Below are positions 11,198 to 22,100 of a DNA stretch of 64,000 bases, one piece after another. This stretch comes from Apteryx mantelli. Taxonomy: Eukaryota; Chordata; Aves; Apterygiformes; Apterygidae. The stretch covers positions 41,848,501-41,912,500 of the forward strand of contig NC_089980.1 of the NCBI RefSeq assembly GCF_036417845.1. The letters are read 5' to 3'. The position numbers and the translations under genes were made by a program. The number at the start of each line of letters is the position of its first letter. Within the stretch, counting starts at the first letter, position 1. The notes under the pieces were generated by a model. That model was not told the DNA's origin, ran no database searches, and saw nothing but the letters and a program-made list of their open reading frames with translations.

Positions 11198-12570
11198 ATG
11201 GAAAAATTGCTCTGCAGCATCCTGGTGTTTGGAATGGCTATTACGGTCAACGCTTGTCCTAAATATTGTGTCTGTCAGAACCTGTCTGAGTCACTGGGGA
11301 CTTTGTGTCCCTCTAAGGGTCTCCTATTTGTACCACTAGACATAGACCGAAGGACTGTTGAACTCCGCCTTGGTGGAAATTTTATCATCAATATCAGCCG
11401 TCAGGATTTTGCCAATATGTCTGGACTTGTTGACCTCACTTTGTCCAGAAACACCATCAGTTACATACAGCCCTACTCCTTCACTGACTTGGAGAGCCTT
11501 CGGTCTTTACACTTGGACAGCAACAGGCTGCCTGACATTGGAGAGGATATTTTGAGAGGCTTAATTAACCTTCAGCACTTGATTTTAAACAACAACCAGC
11601 TAAGCAGCATCTCTGATGAAGCCTTTGAGGATTTCTTGCTGACACTGGAAGACTTGGATCTTTCCTACAATAACCTCCGAAGTATTCCCTGGGAATCTAT
11701 AAGGAAGATGATAAACTTGCACCAGCTCAGTTTGGATCATAACCTGATAGATTATATTACAGAGGGGACGTTTGCAGATCTTCAGAAATTGGCCCGACTG
11801 GATCTAACATCCAACAGACTTCAGAAGCTCCCCCCCGATCCTATATTTGCCAGGTCTCAAGTAATTCCATTAGCTGCTACCCCGTTTTCACCACCTTTGT
11901 CTCTCAGCTTTGGGGGCAATCCACTGCACTGCAACTGTGAGCTACTGTGGTTAAGGCGACTTGACAGAGATGATGATATGGAAACTTGTGCTTCCCCTCC
12001 AGGTCTAAAGGGGAGGTACTTCTGGTATGTACGGGAAGAAGAATTTGTTTGTGAGCCGCCTCTTATTACCCAACATACACACAAGTTGCTGGTTTTAGAA
12101 GGGCAAACTGCCACACTGAAATGCAAAGCCATTGGGGATCCCACCCCAGTCATTCACTGGGTGGCCCCCGATGACCGTCTCATTGGGAATTCTTCAAGGA
12201 CGGCTGTCTACGACAATGGCACCCTAGATATCCTCATCACCACGTCCAAGGATTACGGGACTTTCACATGCATAGCAGCCAATGCTGCTGGAGAGTCGAC
12301 CGCAACAATTGAGCTCTCAATTGTTCAGCTCCCTCACCTCAGCAACGGCACAGGCCGAGCAGCCCCACCAAAATCCAGGCTCTCAGACATCACCAGCTCC
12401 AGCAAGTCTAATCGAGGGGAAACAAAAGGTCCACCAGAACGGGCTGTCTTGGTGTCAGATGTGACGACTACCTCAGCTTTGGTCAAGTGGACGGTGAGCA
12501 AGTCAGCTCCTCGGGTAAAAATGTATCAGCTGCAATATAATTGCTCGGATGATGAAGTCCTGATCTACAG
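11198..12570 (+). CDS. LRFN2: LRFN2 coding exon 1: signal peptide, LRR array, Ig domain, first half of FN3
   Basis: This exon encodes residues 1-457 and the first two bases of codon 458 of a synaptic adhesion protein. The ATG sits in a strong Kozak context (ACCATGG), 20 bases after a splice acceptor. Seen in order: signal peptide 1-19; cysteine-rich LRR N-cap from C20; about seven LRRs over 53-214 with the LxxLxLxxNxL pattern; LRR C-cap 241-287 with C245, C247, C264 and C285; C2-type Ig domain about 288-375 with C309, W321 and C358; a Ser/Lys linker; and the start of FN3 from about 412 with W431. N-glycosylation sequons include N331, N340 and N448. The sequence follows mammalian LRFN2 nearly residue for residue across LRR and Ig, and is clearly closer to it than to LRFN5. 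The FN3 domain is split by the intron. Family knowledge: LRFN2 is a postsynaptic type I membrane protein linked to NMDA-receptor clustering. Confidence 0.97.
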
Positions 12571-14754
12571 GTAATTGCAATGGCTGGTTTGTCCTCTGAT
12601 GATGGCAGAGAGAGTAAAGTAGGATATGAAGTCTTTTACTTTTTGTCCTTGATTTGAATTTGAACTGAAGGGTCATTGCCAAAAAACTACTGTTGTCTGA
12701 TAAATTTGTGTTACATCTGTCAGTCTGTCAGTTGATGTTGGTCTGTCCATTGCTTTTCTGTCCATTTCAAGTCATGTATTATAAATCTGTGTAGCATGCA
12801 TCTTCTAACATCAACTGTTTTTGTTAACTTTTCCCATTTAGAAAAAAATTACTACCGTAGTTGATACCATCTTTACTAAGCTTAACAAAGTAAGCAAAAC
12901 TTGACAGTCTAGAAGTTTCCATCTCCTTCTCCTGTAGGTTGGATTGAAACATACTACTGAGAGAGGAAGAAATGTGGGAGTAAGTTTGTGCTGTCTACCC
13001 ATAACACAGGCTCTAATTATTCTGTGGTTCAACATTCAGGGTTGTTAGCAAGAGATCTTTCACTTATATGAAAGAGTTTGTTTCTTACTTCACTAACATC
13101 AGTTTTACACAACTGTAATTGCTGACAGCGTTGGAGCATTTAATGTTTTATACCATGTTAAATACAAGAAGAGACAGATATTTTCAAAAGCAAGCTCTGA
13201 ATGTTCATTATGCTCCTCCAGTTCTACAACTCTTTTGACTTTTGTTGATGTAAAACAAGAATCATTCTGCAATGAACTTAAGTCATCAAAAAGAAAGAAG
13301 TAATATATTTTAGGGATTAAAAATGGGTAGGAAACTGCTTAACAGAACAGGAAAATATAGTGTTATTGCTTTTTCCTTCTGTCTTGGAAAAATGATTGAT
13401 GTACTACGCTAATGATGAATCTCTAGAAACCAGCCCTTCCTGCCTTCTTATTGCAGAGATAGCAATATTAGACGTATTGAACTAAAGTCTGTCTTTGGAT
13501 ATATGTGAGCTACCAGCAGAAGTCAGAATCTTAGGTCAGAACAGAACCAAACACACAAACTCGTTGCAAGCATCTTGAACCCAGTGAAGAAAAAATGAAT
13601 CTGATGGAGAAATCCTGGGATTGCATTTTAATTTTACTTTGAGCATGAAATCCTGGCCAAAATACAATCAAAGACATGGCTTTCCATGATAGGCTTGTGG
13701 TTATTAACTGTTGGCCTGCAAACTGCTGCACCCTTCCCCTACTGCCTGCAATGAGAGCTGAGGCAATTGCAAATCACAGTAGTCACCCTCCCTCGCCCAA
13801 ACAAACATTCCTATTTTCTTCATTACCTTATTGTAGCTTTCTCTACCCTGGAAAAGTCAAAACAAGACATGGTGAATGCTCATTTGACATTTTTCGCTCA
13901 CCCTTCTCATGCAGTGAAATCTAATTTTAAAGTTGTTTTCAGAACTGAATGTTAAGTTGACATGGCCAAAATTTTGTGCCAGAAATACTTGTAACTCAGT
14001 CAGTTGAAGAGCAGAAGTAATAAAGTGACTTATTTAGCTACTCCAGACTTTGACACTCTTTGCCAAAAGTAGGACTATTGACAAGCAAGTACAAAGATTT
14101 GTTTTTAAAGAATATTTATTCAAATACTGAATAAATCTGAGGAAACTCAGTTCTGTTCATTTCCATTGCTCAATTATAAAAATATGTTAAAATAATCAAA
14201 TCAATTAGCAGGTGGAAATTATTTGCCTTGCTCTGGGTAATGTACTGTAGAAGTGGTGTGTTAGCCTTGGGACTTGCAATTATGTGGAGTCAAGTAGAAT
14301 GAAAGAATAAGATAAAACCAAATAATGGTAGAACATTAGGAACAGGATGAATGAAAATATGCTAGTGCCAATTTTTGCTGAGGCAAAGCTCTTGGCAAAA
14401 ACTCAACAGTATTTAAGATCTTGAGCCCAGTAGAAGTCTGAAGAAAAATACTTTGAAGGGTATGCATAGTCATATGACACCATATAGTGAATTTGGCCCA
14501 GTGGACAAGAATATCCCTGGAAACAGAAACTTGTGGAGGCTGTCAGGTGTTGGAAGCAATCCGATATGTTTGTTTACTGAGGGTAGGATGGCCAGGGTAA
14601 ATAAGACAAGCAACACAAAAGAGATGACATATAATCTAGCAGCTGGAGAGGTGAAAACTAGATGCTGTTAGAAGAAATGAGAGAGAGGAAGATGCTGTTT
14701 TGCCAGCCTTGTCTGGAGGAACAAGTGCCAGTCAATGATGTCTCAAGCAACCCT

Positions 14755-14915
14755 AAATTCTTATCCTGTACCCTCTATTTCCTCTCAGTGAGGTTTTGGC
14801 CATATTACTTTACTTGGCTGTGTCTCATTTTTCCAGAAGTACAGTGAGAACAGTGCTGTTTACATAAATTTCCCATAGGCACTTTGTGAGGATTCATTGA
14901 CTATGTGTAGCTCTT
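14755..14915 (+). repeat. MIR-like ancient SINE fragment
   Basis: Follows the MIR layout: GGCCATATTACTTTACTTGG, CTGTGTCTCATTTTTCCAG.., CATAGGCACTTTGTGAGGAT, then TCATTGA. Diverged but in the right order. Confidence 0.45.
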
Positions 14916-14954
14916 TTCATTCACAGCTCTCAAAAGCACTTCACAAAAGAAAAC

Positions 14955-15090
14955 AAATTTTATTTCCCTACATTTTGCGCCAGGGAAAAGTGAAGCATAG
15001 GAAGATGAAATAAGTGAATTGTCCAATGTCTGAAAGTTAATCATTGGCACTCACATGCATCAAAGCCAGCTCTTATGACTTTCAGCCAGG
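14955..15090 (-). repeat. MIR/L2-like ancient fragment (minus)
   Basis: The + strand shows TTTTATTTCCCTACATTTTG, GTGAAGCATAGGAAGATGAA, ATAAGTGAATTGTCCAATG, an order typical of the reverse complement of MIR/L2 tails. It lies next to the oppositely oriented fragment at 14755. Confidence 0.4.
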
Positions 15091-16402
15091 GAACTACTCA
15101 GTCCCTTAGAGTTAATTAACTAAAGCTGTTTTGCTTTAATTGGTCAGATGCATGTCACTGCAATGAGCATGTAGAAAAACCTAAGGGAACACAATTTCTA
15201 CAGTGCTTTGCTCTATAAAATGCTGTGTATGTGCTAAATGGGCTGGGATACTGCTTAGCTACTAAAATGATGGGCACTTAGTATAAGCTAAGATACATGG
15301 ATATGTCAGGACTCAGGCACACTGGCTGTGCTTAGTTAGAAGGAATCCTGCCTTGCTGATAAGAAATGCTGTATGCAGAAAAGACAAAAGTTTGCTGTGT
15401 TCTCTCTTCAATTTTTTTCATAAACATTGTGCTCATAGTGAAAGTGTGAAAACAGCAGTCCTCCCCCCACACACATCCTTTTGGTAATAATGTGTCTCCT
15501 GATCATTACGTAGGACACCGGTCCCATTTCTGCTTCCATCCCAGCTGTGGGATTCCTCTTGCATGAGCTGTAGATGGTGTGAAAGAGATCACAATGGGGT
15601 GCAAAGGCCCCAGAAAAATTCAAAAGTCTGGGAAATAGCGACAAATGTTTCCTATCAACTCGCCTGATTTCACTGAGCAGAAATGATATCACAATCTGGC
15701 TTTTGGCTCTTGATACACTAATGCTATCGTTACTCGTATTAATGGAAGGAGCACTGTTTCTTTGCTTCCACCAGCTGACCTTCCCTTGTCTTTTCTGTCT
15801 CAGGGCCATTGCTGAAGCTAACAGCAGGATTTTATCAGTTTTAGTGGATGCAGGATGCATGTTTCTGATACTGATCTAATGAAGGCAGGTCTGGATCAGC
15901 ACTTTGCTCTACATGGCTTCCCAGAGTGAGAAGTTGGAGGGAAGGGAGTGATAGCTTGTGGAAATGCCTTGAAAAGACAGCTCGGTCAATGTCAGCTTGC
16001 AGTGACAGCTATGGCACTTAATTTTGGCGCGGAAGAACTAACATGTGAGGCTGCTCAGAGGCGAGGTGCCATATCTTGTGCTTTCCACATCACTGGCAGA
16101 AGGAATGGTTCCTCTTTTGGGTACAACACAAAACTTGCCTTTTGTGTCTGGACCTGCACTTGTATAAAAATTATGCTGCAGCAGGGACCCTGCGCTGGAG
16201 CTCTTGCTGTCAGGTGCACTGGCAGGTGACACCATTGCTATACTGATCTATGCATGGTCCCAGTGAGCTCTTTCTCTCTCTGACTTGTCCTTGTACTGCT
16301 TTTAGTAATCCTGCTGTCAAGAGAATTACTCTGTTTCACCTAGAACCGGACTCAGAACTCCTCTCCCTAGGCAGACTTCTTCAAGCTGTTTTTCTTTCTT
16401 TC

Positions 16403-16428
16403 TTTTTTTTTTTTTTTTGGGGGGGGGG
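16403..16428 (+). repeat. T16 followed directly by G10
   Basis: A double homopolymer, T at 16403-16418 and G at 16419-16428. Confidence 0.95.
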
Positions 16429-16920
16429 ACAGGACTGTTTTGTTTGGTTTTTTTTACTTCTTGTTTGTATTTCTTCCCTTTTCTGATTTGTGTTGCTTAT
16501 TCCTTTGACCTTTCTTCCTCCTTGACACTCCCTACACTGATAATCTCTCCTATTCATGTTGGTGCCCTTCACACCCATGCTGCCCTGGACAGAGCAGATG
16601 GCAACTGTCGGTTACATCAAGAGGCCAGCAGTTGCCACAGAGAGCAAAGCCGACAGCGGGTCACTATCTGTGCCTTCAGTCCATACGCACGGTTCCTTCA
16701 CTGACGAAGGCTACGAGAGAAAAGCCGCCCTGTTGGTGGCCCACGGGACACATATAGGCCGCAGGAGGTTTTTTCCTCACCTCTGCAAGGCTCCCTAGGG
16801 CGCACATACATGCGTAAGCGCCTCTCAAAACCGATTCATGTGAGCCACTGTGCTCGCACACAGGTCTGGGCAGCTGGGGGTGCTGGGCGCGCTGCGTGGC
16901 AGGAGGCTGGGAGCTGCCCC

Positions 16921-16970
16921 GGCCGGTCACAGCCGGTTCCAGCCAGTCCCAGCCAGTTCCAGCCGGCTCC
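16921..16970. repeat. 10-bp minisatellite, five copies
   Basis: The units are GGCCGGTCAC, AGCCGGTTCC, AGCCAGTCCC, AGCCAGTTCC and AGCCGGCTCC, exactly 10 bp each. They lie in the core of the CpG-rich block. Confidence 0.85.
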
Positions 16971-17104
16971 ACAATGGGTGGCGGCAGCCCCTGTGCCCCA
17001 ACGCCGCCACCAGCCGCTGGGCGGGCGCGTTTAGGGAAGGGGGGAGCTGCGGGGCCGGGGGCATGGGAGAAGGCACAGGAGGAGACACAAAAGGACGGGT
17101 TTTA

Positions 17105-17185
17105 GTCTCTTTGGGCCTCAGTTTCCCCTGTGTAACATGGAGGTGACAGCGCTGCCTTGCCTCACAGGAATAAACCCGTGAGAAA
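17105..17185 (+). repeat. MIR/L2-like SINE tail
   Basis: TTTGGGCCTCAGTTTCCCCT, then GTGTAACATGGAGGTGACAG.., then CTTGCCTCACAGG, is close to the classic MIR/L2 'GGGCCTCAGTTTCCtCatcTGTAAaATGGgG...CCTCACAGG'. This is the clearest of the MIR-like fossils in the window. Confidence 0.6.
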
Positions 17186-17400
17186 ATACTATGGAAACGG
17201 GAGCCCACATAGATGGATAGGGAGCCTGTTCCTTTGAAGTCATGATGTGGTCTGCAGGAACAGGGGTAGTCATGAATGATTAAGATGGAGCATTACATAA
17301 CACTTGAATTCAAGTAAACCATTTGCGGACAGAGACTTTCTTATGGGAGAGCGCCCTGCGTGACGTGGGACCAAATCTCAGTTATGGCCATCGGGCGTTA

Positions 17401-20400
17401 GTGTTATATAGAAATTCACCATAATTTCAAAAGATGAATAAAAACGAAAGTAGTCTGTAGAGCTTTCCTGGTCACACTGAGCTTGCTGGCTGTATTTTGA
17501 ATTAAAGCAATGGTGGAGCCACTTAAAAATGTGCATCTGAAGTGTGATGCAGCCATTAGATTTATGACAGATTTAGGCCTGTTTTATTTTGCAGTATTTC
17601 ATAGTAGGGGTGATAAAACACAACTCTACAAATTAAGAATTACTGTAGCATTACATTCTCCCTAGCTTATAAATTCAACACTGGAAAAAATGTATTTTAT
17701 ATATTTTTGATAGCTTATTTTTTCAATATATATTTTATGTAGCAGTCAGTTTAGGCACTAAAATATGAATAAATGGCTCCACATCTCCAGCCTATTTAAA
17801 CAATAGTCCCATGGATTTGATTACTTAAACAATATAGTAATGATTTACACAGCTCCTTTCACTGCCAGTGCTTTACAGACTGGCTGAACAGAGATCACTC
17901 CACCAACCACTGCTGTCCAGTCACCTCTTAGTTAAGTATTAGCTGCAGTTTGGCAGTCAGATGACAGTGCAACAGCATTTTTTGAACAAAGTATAACATT
18001 CACACTTACAGATACTTTTAACAAGGTAGGATGTAATTAACTGAGTTTGAACTTCCACAGCACCATGGGATAAACATACCTACCCATTCTTCTGTTCAGT
18101 TGCATGCCAATAAGAAATACTTTGTGAAAAAGATGCTGAAACCTTAGAAATATCTAAGATGTGTGAAGATGTTCCCCCCCAACAACAGCACCGCACTGAA
18201 CACCAGGCTGGGCCCATGCCTCAGAGAGGGATGCCACTGTCTAGATTGTTAATGCTTCTTGCAACAAAAGCTTATTGTGTGGAGGTCTGCCAGCTAAAGA
18301 CTGAAAACAGAGGAAGCCCTGTCCTGTCCATTCAGGGAAAATAATCTCAACAGCCTGATGCTGTAGTAAAACATGATTACGTAATTTTCTCTTACTTTCT
18401 CTAGTAAGAGGTAGATAGCTTTAGAAAAGACAGAGGATTCATTTCTTCTGAAAGGCCTGAACATCTATACTTATGATTTGGAGAGCAGATTCATATAGAT
18501 GAAGACTTGTTGGTGAATGCCTTCCACTCTTCTGCTTTTTTTTTTTTTTTCAGTTCCATCCCTGTCTCAAACTTTGTTAGGTATTAAACTGTCCTCTGTG
18601 GCTCATGGCTGGTGTGAAAACCACTCCTCAGCTTCAACAGATGAAGCTGAGCCTTTGCAACTGCATTGTATGCAGTATACAAGCCTTGATTTGGTGAAAG
18701 CATTTTTATATTTAAACACTGGATAAAACAACCATTGGTAGGAAAGACTTTCATACGAAGACTTTAATCATCATGAATTAATCATTTATGTTTGACAGGT
18801 GGAGATAGCAACTGTATAAAAATAAAAATGCAAAGTCACATTCCTGAAGAGACGCAAAACTCCTATAAGCAGGACAGGAGAAAGTCTGAGATGGACATTT
18901 GGTACTTGAAATTACCTGAGAGTGGTTTGTAGCAATGGAGTGCTTTTCCTTCTAGAGGATTCTTAGCATGTGCAGGCTTGCTGAAGGGCCTTAGACATAA
19001 TAAAGAAGCTGCTTCACAAAAGCTTACAATCTGGGTTGGGGAGGGGGGTTGCTTCAGCTGAAATAATTTTCATAAAAGTCTTTTCTTTTCCTCTTGCCAG
19101 AAGTACAGGGGCAGGGTTTTTATTATTTGCTTTGTTTTGCTTTTTTTTTTTCTTCTTCTCCTTGTATAGGAAGCCTTTGAGGAAGAATAGAAAAGAAAAT
19201 ACAGCAAAAATGGCAAAAATTACATGTATTGCCAGATAATGGAGTGGATATATGAAATTAAGCAAGATTTAAAGAAAAGCCTTATAGTTTCAGTTTGTCA
19301 CTAAAGTGGTCCCGGATTGTTGTGACAAACTGTCAGCATCATGTTTTGCTCATACAGCAGCTGATACGAAATCCATTGGTCACAGGCAGTCCGGTCCATC
19401 ATGAGCAAACACCAACCATGCAAACACTGCCTAGACCACTATTTTCTTGCTTGATAACCACCACAGAAAGACAAAATACTAAATGGCCATCTAACTGTAC
19501 AGAAGACATTTACCTTTACATGAGAAGCACATGAGCATATGTGAGCAGCAGCTTACACTGCTGCTTCCCAGACAACAGCTACCCTGCTGCTGTGGTGGTG
19601 CCCTTCAGAAATGAGCAGAGAAGAGGAAGAAAAACTCCAAGCCACAAAGACTGGCAGGACAACACCTTCCTCTGTCTTGGCAGCATTCCCATTTCCTTTA
19701 AAGTTAAACAACTGTCTAATAACATTTAGTGAGGTATAGGGAGAGTCTGTATGTTACAGCTGTACCCCTGAGCACTGCCTCAGGAGCTGAATATAAAGGC
19801 AAAGAGCCTGATTCTCATCTCAGCGCCTGTCATGTTTCTCAGAAATAAGCCCACCACAGTCTGGGGTGTTATACAGGTAGAAATGGAATCAGAATCAGTT
19901 TCCAGTATGAGACTGCCATACTCCTGTTTTATGTCTGCTGCTAATTATTTATTTAGCTCATCAAAGGCTCAGCATTTTTACCTGAGGGGAATTCAGGATG
20001 AGCTAGTGCTTGCCCATAACATCTGTCACATCCCCTCTGTTAGCTACTCTGAACCCAAATGCCAGGAGCTGTCCCCGCCCGTCATTGCAATAGAGAGTTA
20101 AACATTTGATGCCAAAATGAACTACTGTAATAAGATTTTGATTAATCTCCAGGTGAGACAACATTTTGATATCTAAATGAAAAATTTTAACATATTCAGG
20201 TTCATACCATTCATGAATATTAACAAGCCAGCAGACAGCTGCACCATTGCCACTATCTTTCCTATTTTAAGTCTGGGCTGAATTTATAGCAGTTCATGTG
20301 CTGCTCTGTGTAAAAATTGTTGCCAAATGCTGACTGGTTAATAGTAACAACCTCTCATGTCATTCAGAGTCAGTAAGTAATAATAGTTAGCATTGATAGT

Positions 20401-22100
20401 TACAAATGTTAACTAATTAAATGCTTGCTGAAGGCTTGACTTAAAGCCCTCAGAAATGAAGAGAGTAACCACTATTGGCTCTTGTGGGCTTTCTTTCAGC
20501 CTGAAAACTTTGTGTTTTAGGGCTTATCATTATTCTCTAGAGACGCAGATGGAGGAAGGAGGGTAAATAGTTTGCTCTACTTAATTTAGTAAACCAGTGG
20601 AAGAAACAACACTGCCTACAGAATCACAGCTGGGAGTAGTCCTGTAGTAGCTTTTAGAGCATTTCTAATAAAGCCCTTCATCACATTTCAAAGGTGATAA
20701 TTTTCCCTCTTAATGTCATTATTGGGGGAAAATACAGCATTCTCAATGCTGTTACTATTGTTAACTATGTGTTACAAGTCCACTTGAAGCGGGGAAGACA
20801 CCTCCAATAGTGCCAGTCTTGGTTAGGGGTTTCATTCTAAGAGGCAGCATGTACCCATACAACAAAGTGTGGTCTCTTCTCAAAGGGACCAACAGTGCAA
20901 ACCATGAGACTTGATTTTCTCCATGCTCTCTGTATGTAAGTTGCATTAAAGCATGCAAGATGCTCCACTTGATGTCCGAGTTTTGTTTCTTCAGGTGATG
21001 CCAGAGATTGACCACTCTAATTCCTTCCTGGACTTGGATCATAGCTACAGATGCCTAGGTCAGTTTATGCATCATGGAAAAAGGATCAATGATGACAGTG
21101 TGGCAACTACTCCCTAGCCTTTCTAGATCTACATCTGTGAACTTCCTGCCTCTCCTCACTTCACCCTACATTTTAACTGGGTCACCAGAAACCCAGGTAA
21201 TCTCTAGCCGGTCAGATTAAGAAACCTCCTTCAAGACTGGTGACCCAGTAGTAAAAGCAGTAGCAGAACACTACCTGCTCAAAGGAGAGGATGATTTATT
21301 TTTATCCACAGGTGTTTTACAAGAGAGTTAAAGATAAAAAAAAGAAAAGCTTGAAAGCATATAGTATTTCTAAAATTTGCCTTTCCAGGTTGAGATTGTT
21401 TTGCTTAACTCTTTTCCCACTCACTCACATACAGGCTCCAGGCAGCGGGCTAGGTGAGGCAGGGTGCCTTGGCACCTCCTGCATCCTGGACTGTCTGACC
21501 CAGTACCCTGCATGGCTCCCCTCTTAAATCACAGGAAGCCTTTTTACTCCTTTCAAAGCTGTCTTTCTTTTAGATTTCCAAGATCCTAAGGACTTGGAGG
21601 AGGGCAGCTAAAATGACCAGTCTGGGGGATGTACTCCTTCAGAAAAGGCTTCAGCTGCTCTTCCTGCAGCAGATTCCTTTTATTGTGTCTCAGGCACTTA
21701 TCAGTTGAATTCTGACTGATGGTATTATTTGTGGGATCATGCAAGATCTTATGCATAACTTTTTGGGTAGGAATGCTTTATTTATCAAACCCATGAGAGA
21801 GACAAAGATATTTAGCATTCATAAGACTATCACAGGCATTTCCTTTATTCCTCACATCTTCTACCTCAGAACACGAAAAGATGCAAAGAAAACAATGGAG
21901 TCTGATGATGACAGAGATTTCTCAGCTTTCCATGAAGCTCAGAAAAGGATAATGAAAGTAAAGCTCCAGGAGAGCCTGAAGTGTGTAGAGCTGCTCTGTA
22001 CAAAAGAGAAAATTTGCAAGGACAGGAAACACAGGAAAGAGTGAAAACAAGTAGGATCAGAAGCATCTTCACTGCCACTGTGACAATGAAAAAGTAGCCC
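17401..22100. other. Intron segment: no gene; AT-rich block and a CR1-like shred
   Basis: 17430-17840 is AT-rich unique sequence (TTTTCAATATATATTTTATG, AATATGAATAAATGGCTCC) that may be a conserved element. 21595-21670 resembles old CR1. No coherent protein is seen. Confidence 0.55.
21595..21670 (+). repeat. Possible ancient CR1 fragment
   Basis: GGAGGAGGGCAGCTAAAATGACCAGTC... and CAGAAAAGGCTTCAGCTGCT recall the part of CR1 ORF2 that encodes the 'RRATKMI' region and the following leucine-rich stretch. Heavily decayed; by-eye call. Confidence 0.3.

Larger units (their letters stand above)
12571..16560. other. Intron segment: no gene, two opposed MIR/L2-like fossils
   Basis: Apart from the fossils at 14755-14915 and 14955-15090, I see only ordinary intronic sequence. 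A 150-codon minus-strand open frame (15408-15860) has no recognisable domain. A T16 plus G10 double homopolymer lies at 16403-16428. Confidence 0.6.
16560..17400. promoter_or_regulatory. Orphan intronic CpG-rich island, possible alternative promoter or enhancer
   Basis: The local base composition changes sharply: CpG dinucleotides are frequent (GGCGCGCTGCG, CCGGCCGG, GGGCGGGCGCG, CGCCGCC) in an otherwise CpG-poor intron. The core is about 16850-17060. It holds a 10-bp minisatellite (16921-16970), and GCGTGACGTGGG, a CRE-like site, lies at about 17358-17369. It is not part of any coding exon. Orphan CpG islands in vertebrates often mark alternative or non-coding RNA promoters, but the sequence alone does not prove transcription. 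It could also be GC-rich repeat debris. Confidence 0.45.

Noticed and set aside
11857..12153. 98-codon minus-strand frame opposite LRFN2 exon 1
   Set aside because: Shadow of the conserved LRFN2 coding strand.
11198..12570. LRFN5 as the identity of the gene
   Set aside because: The tail ends in ESTV with the long LRFN2-type cytoplasmic blocks ([19 protein letters not shown]), and LRR/Ig residues follow LRFN2; LRFN5 lacks that PDZ ligand.
15408..15860. 150-codon minus-strand open frame
   Set aside because: No recognisable domain and ordinary intronic composition; treated as chance.
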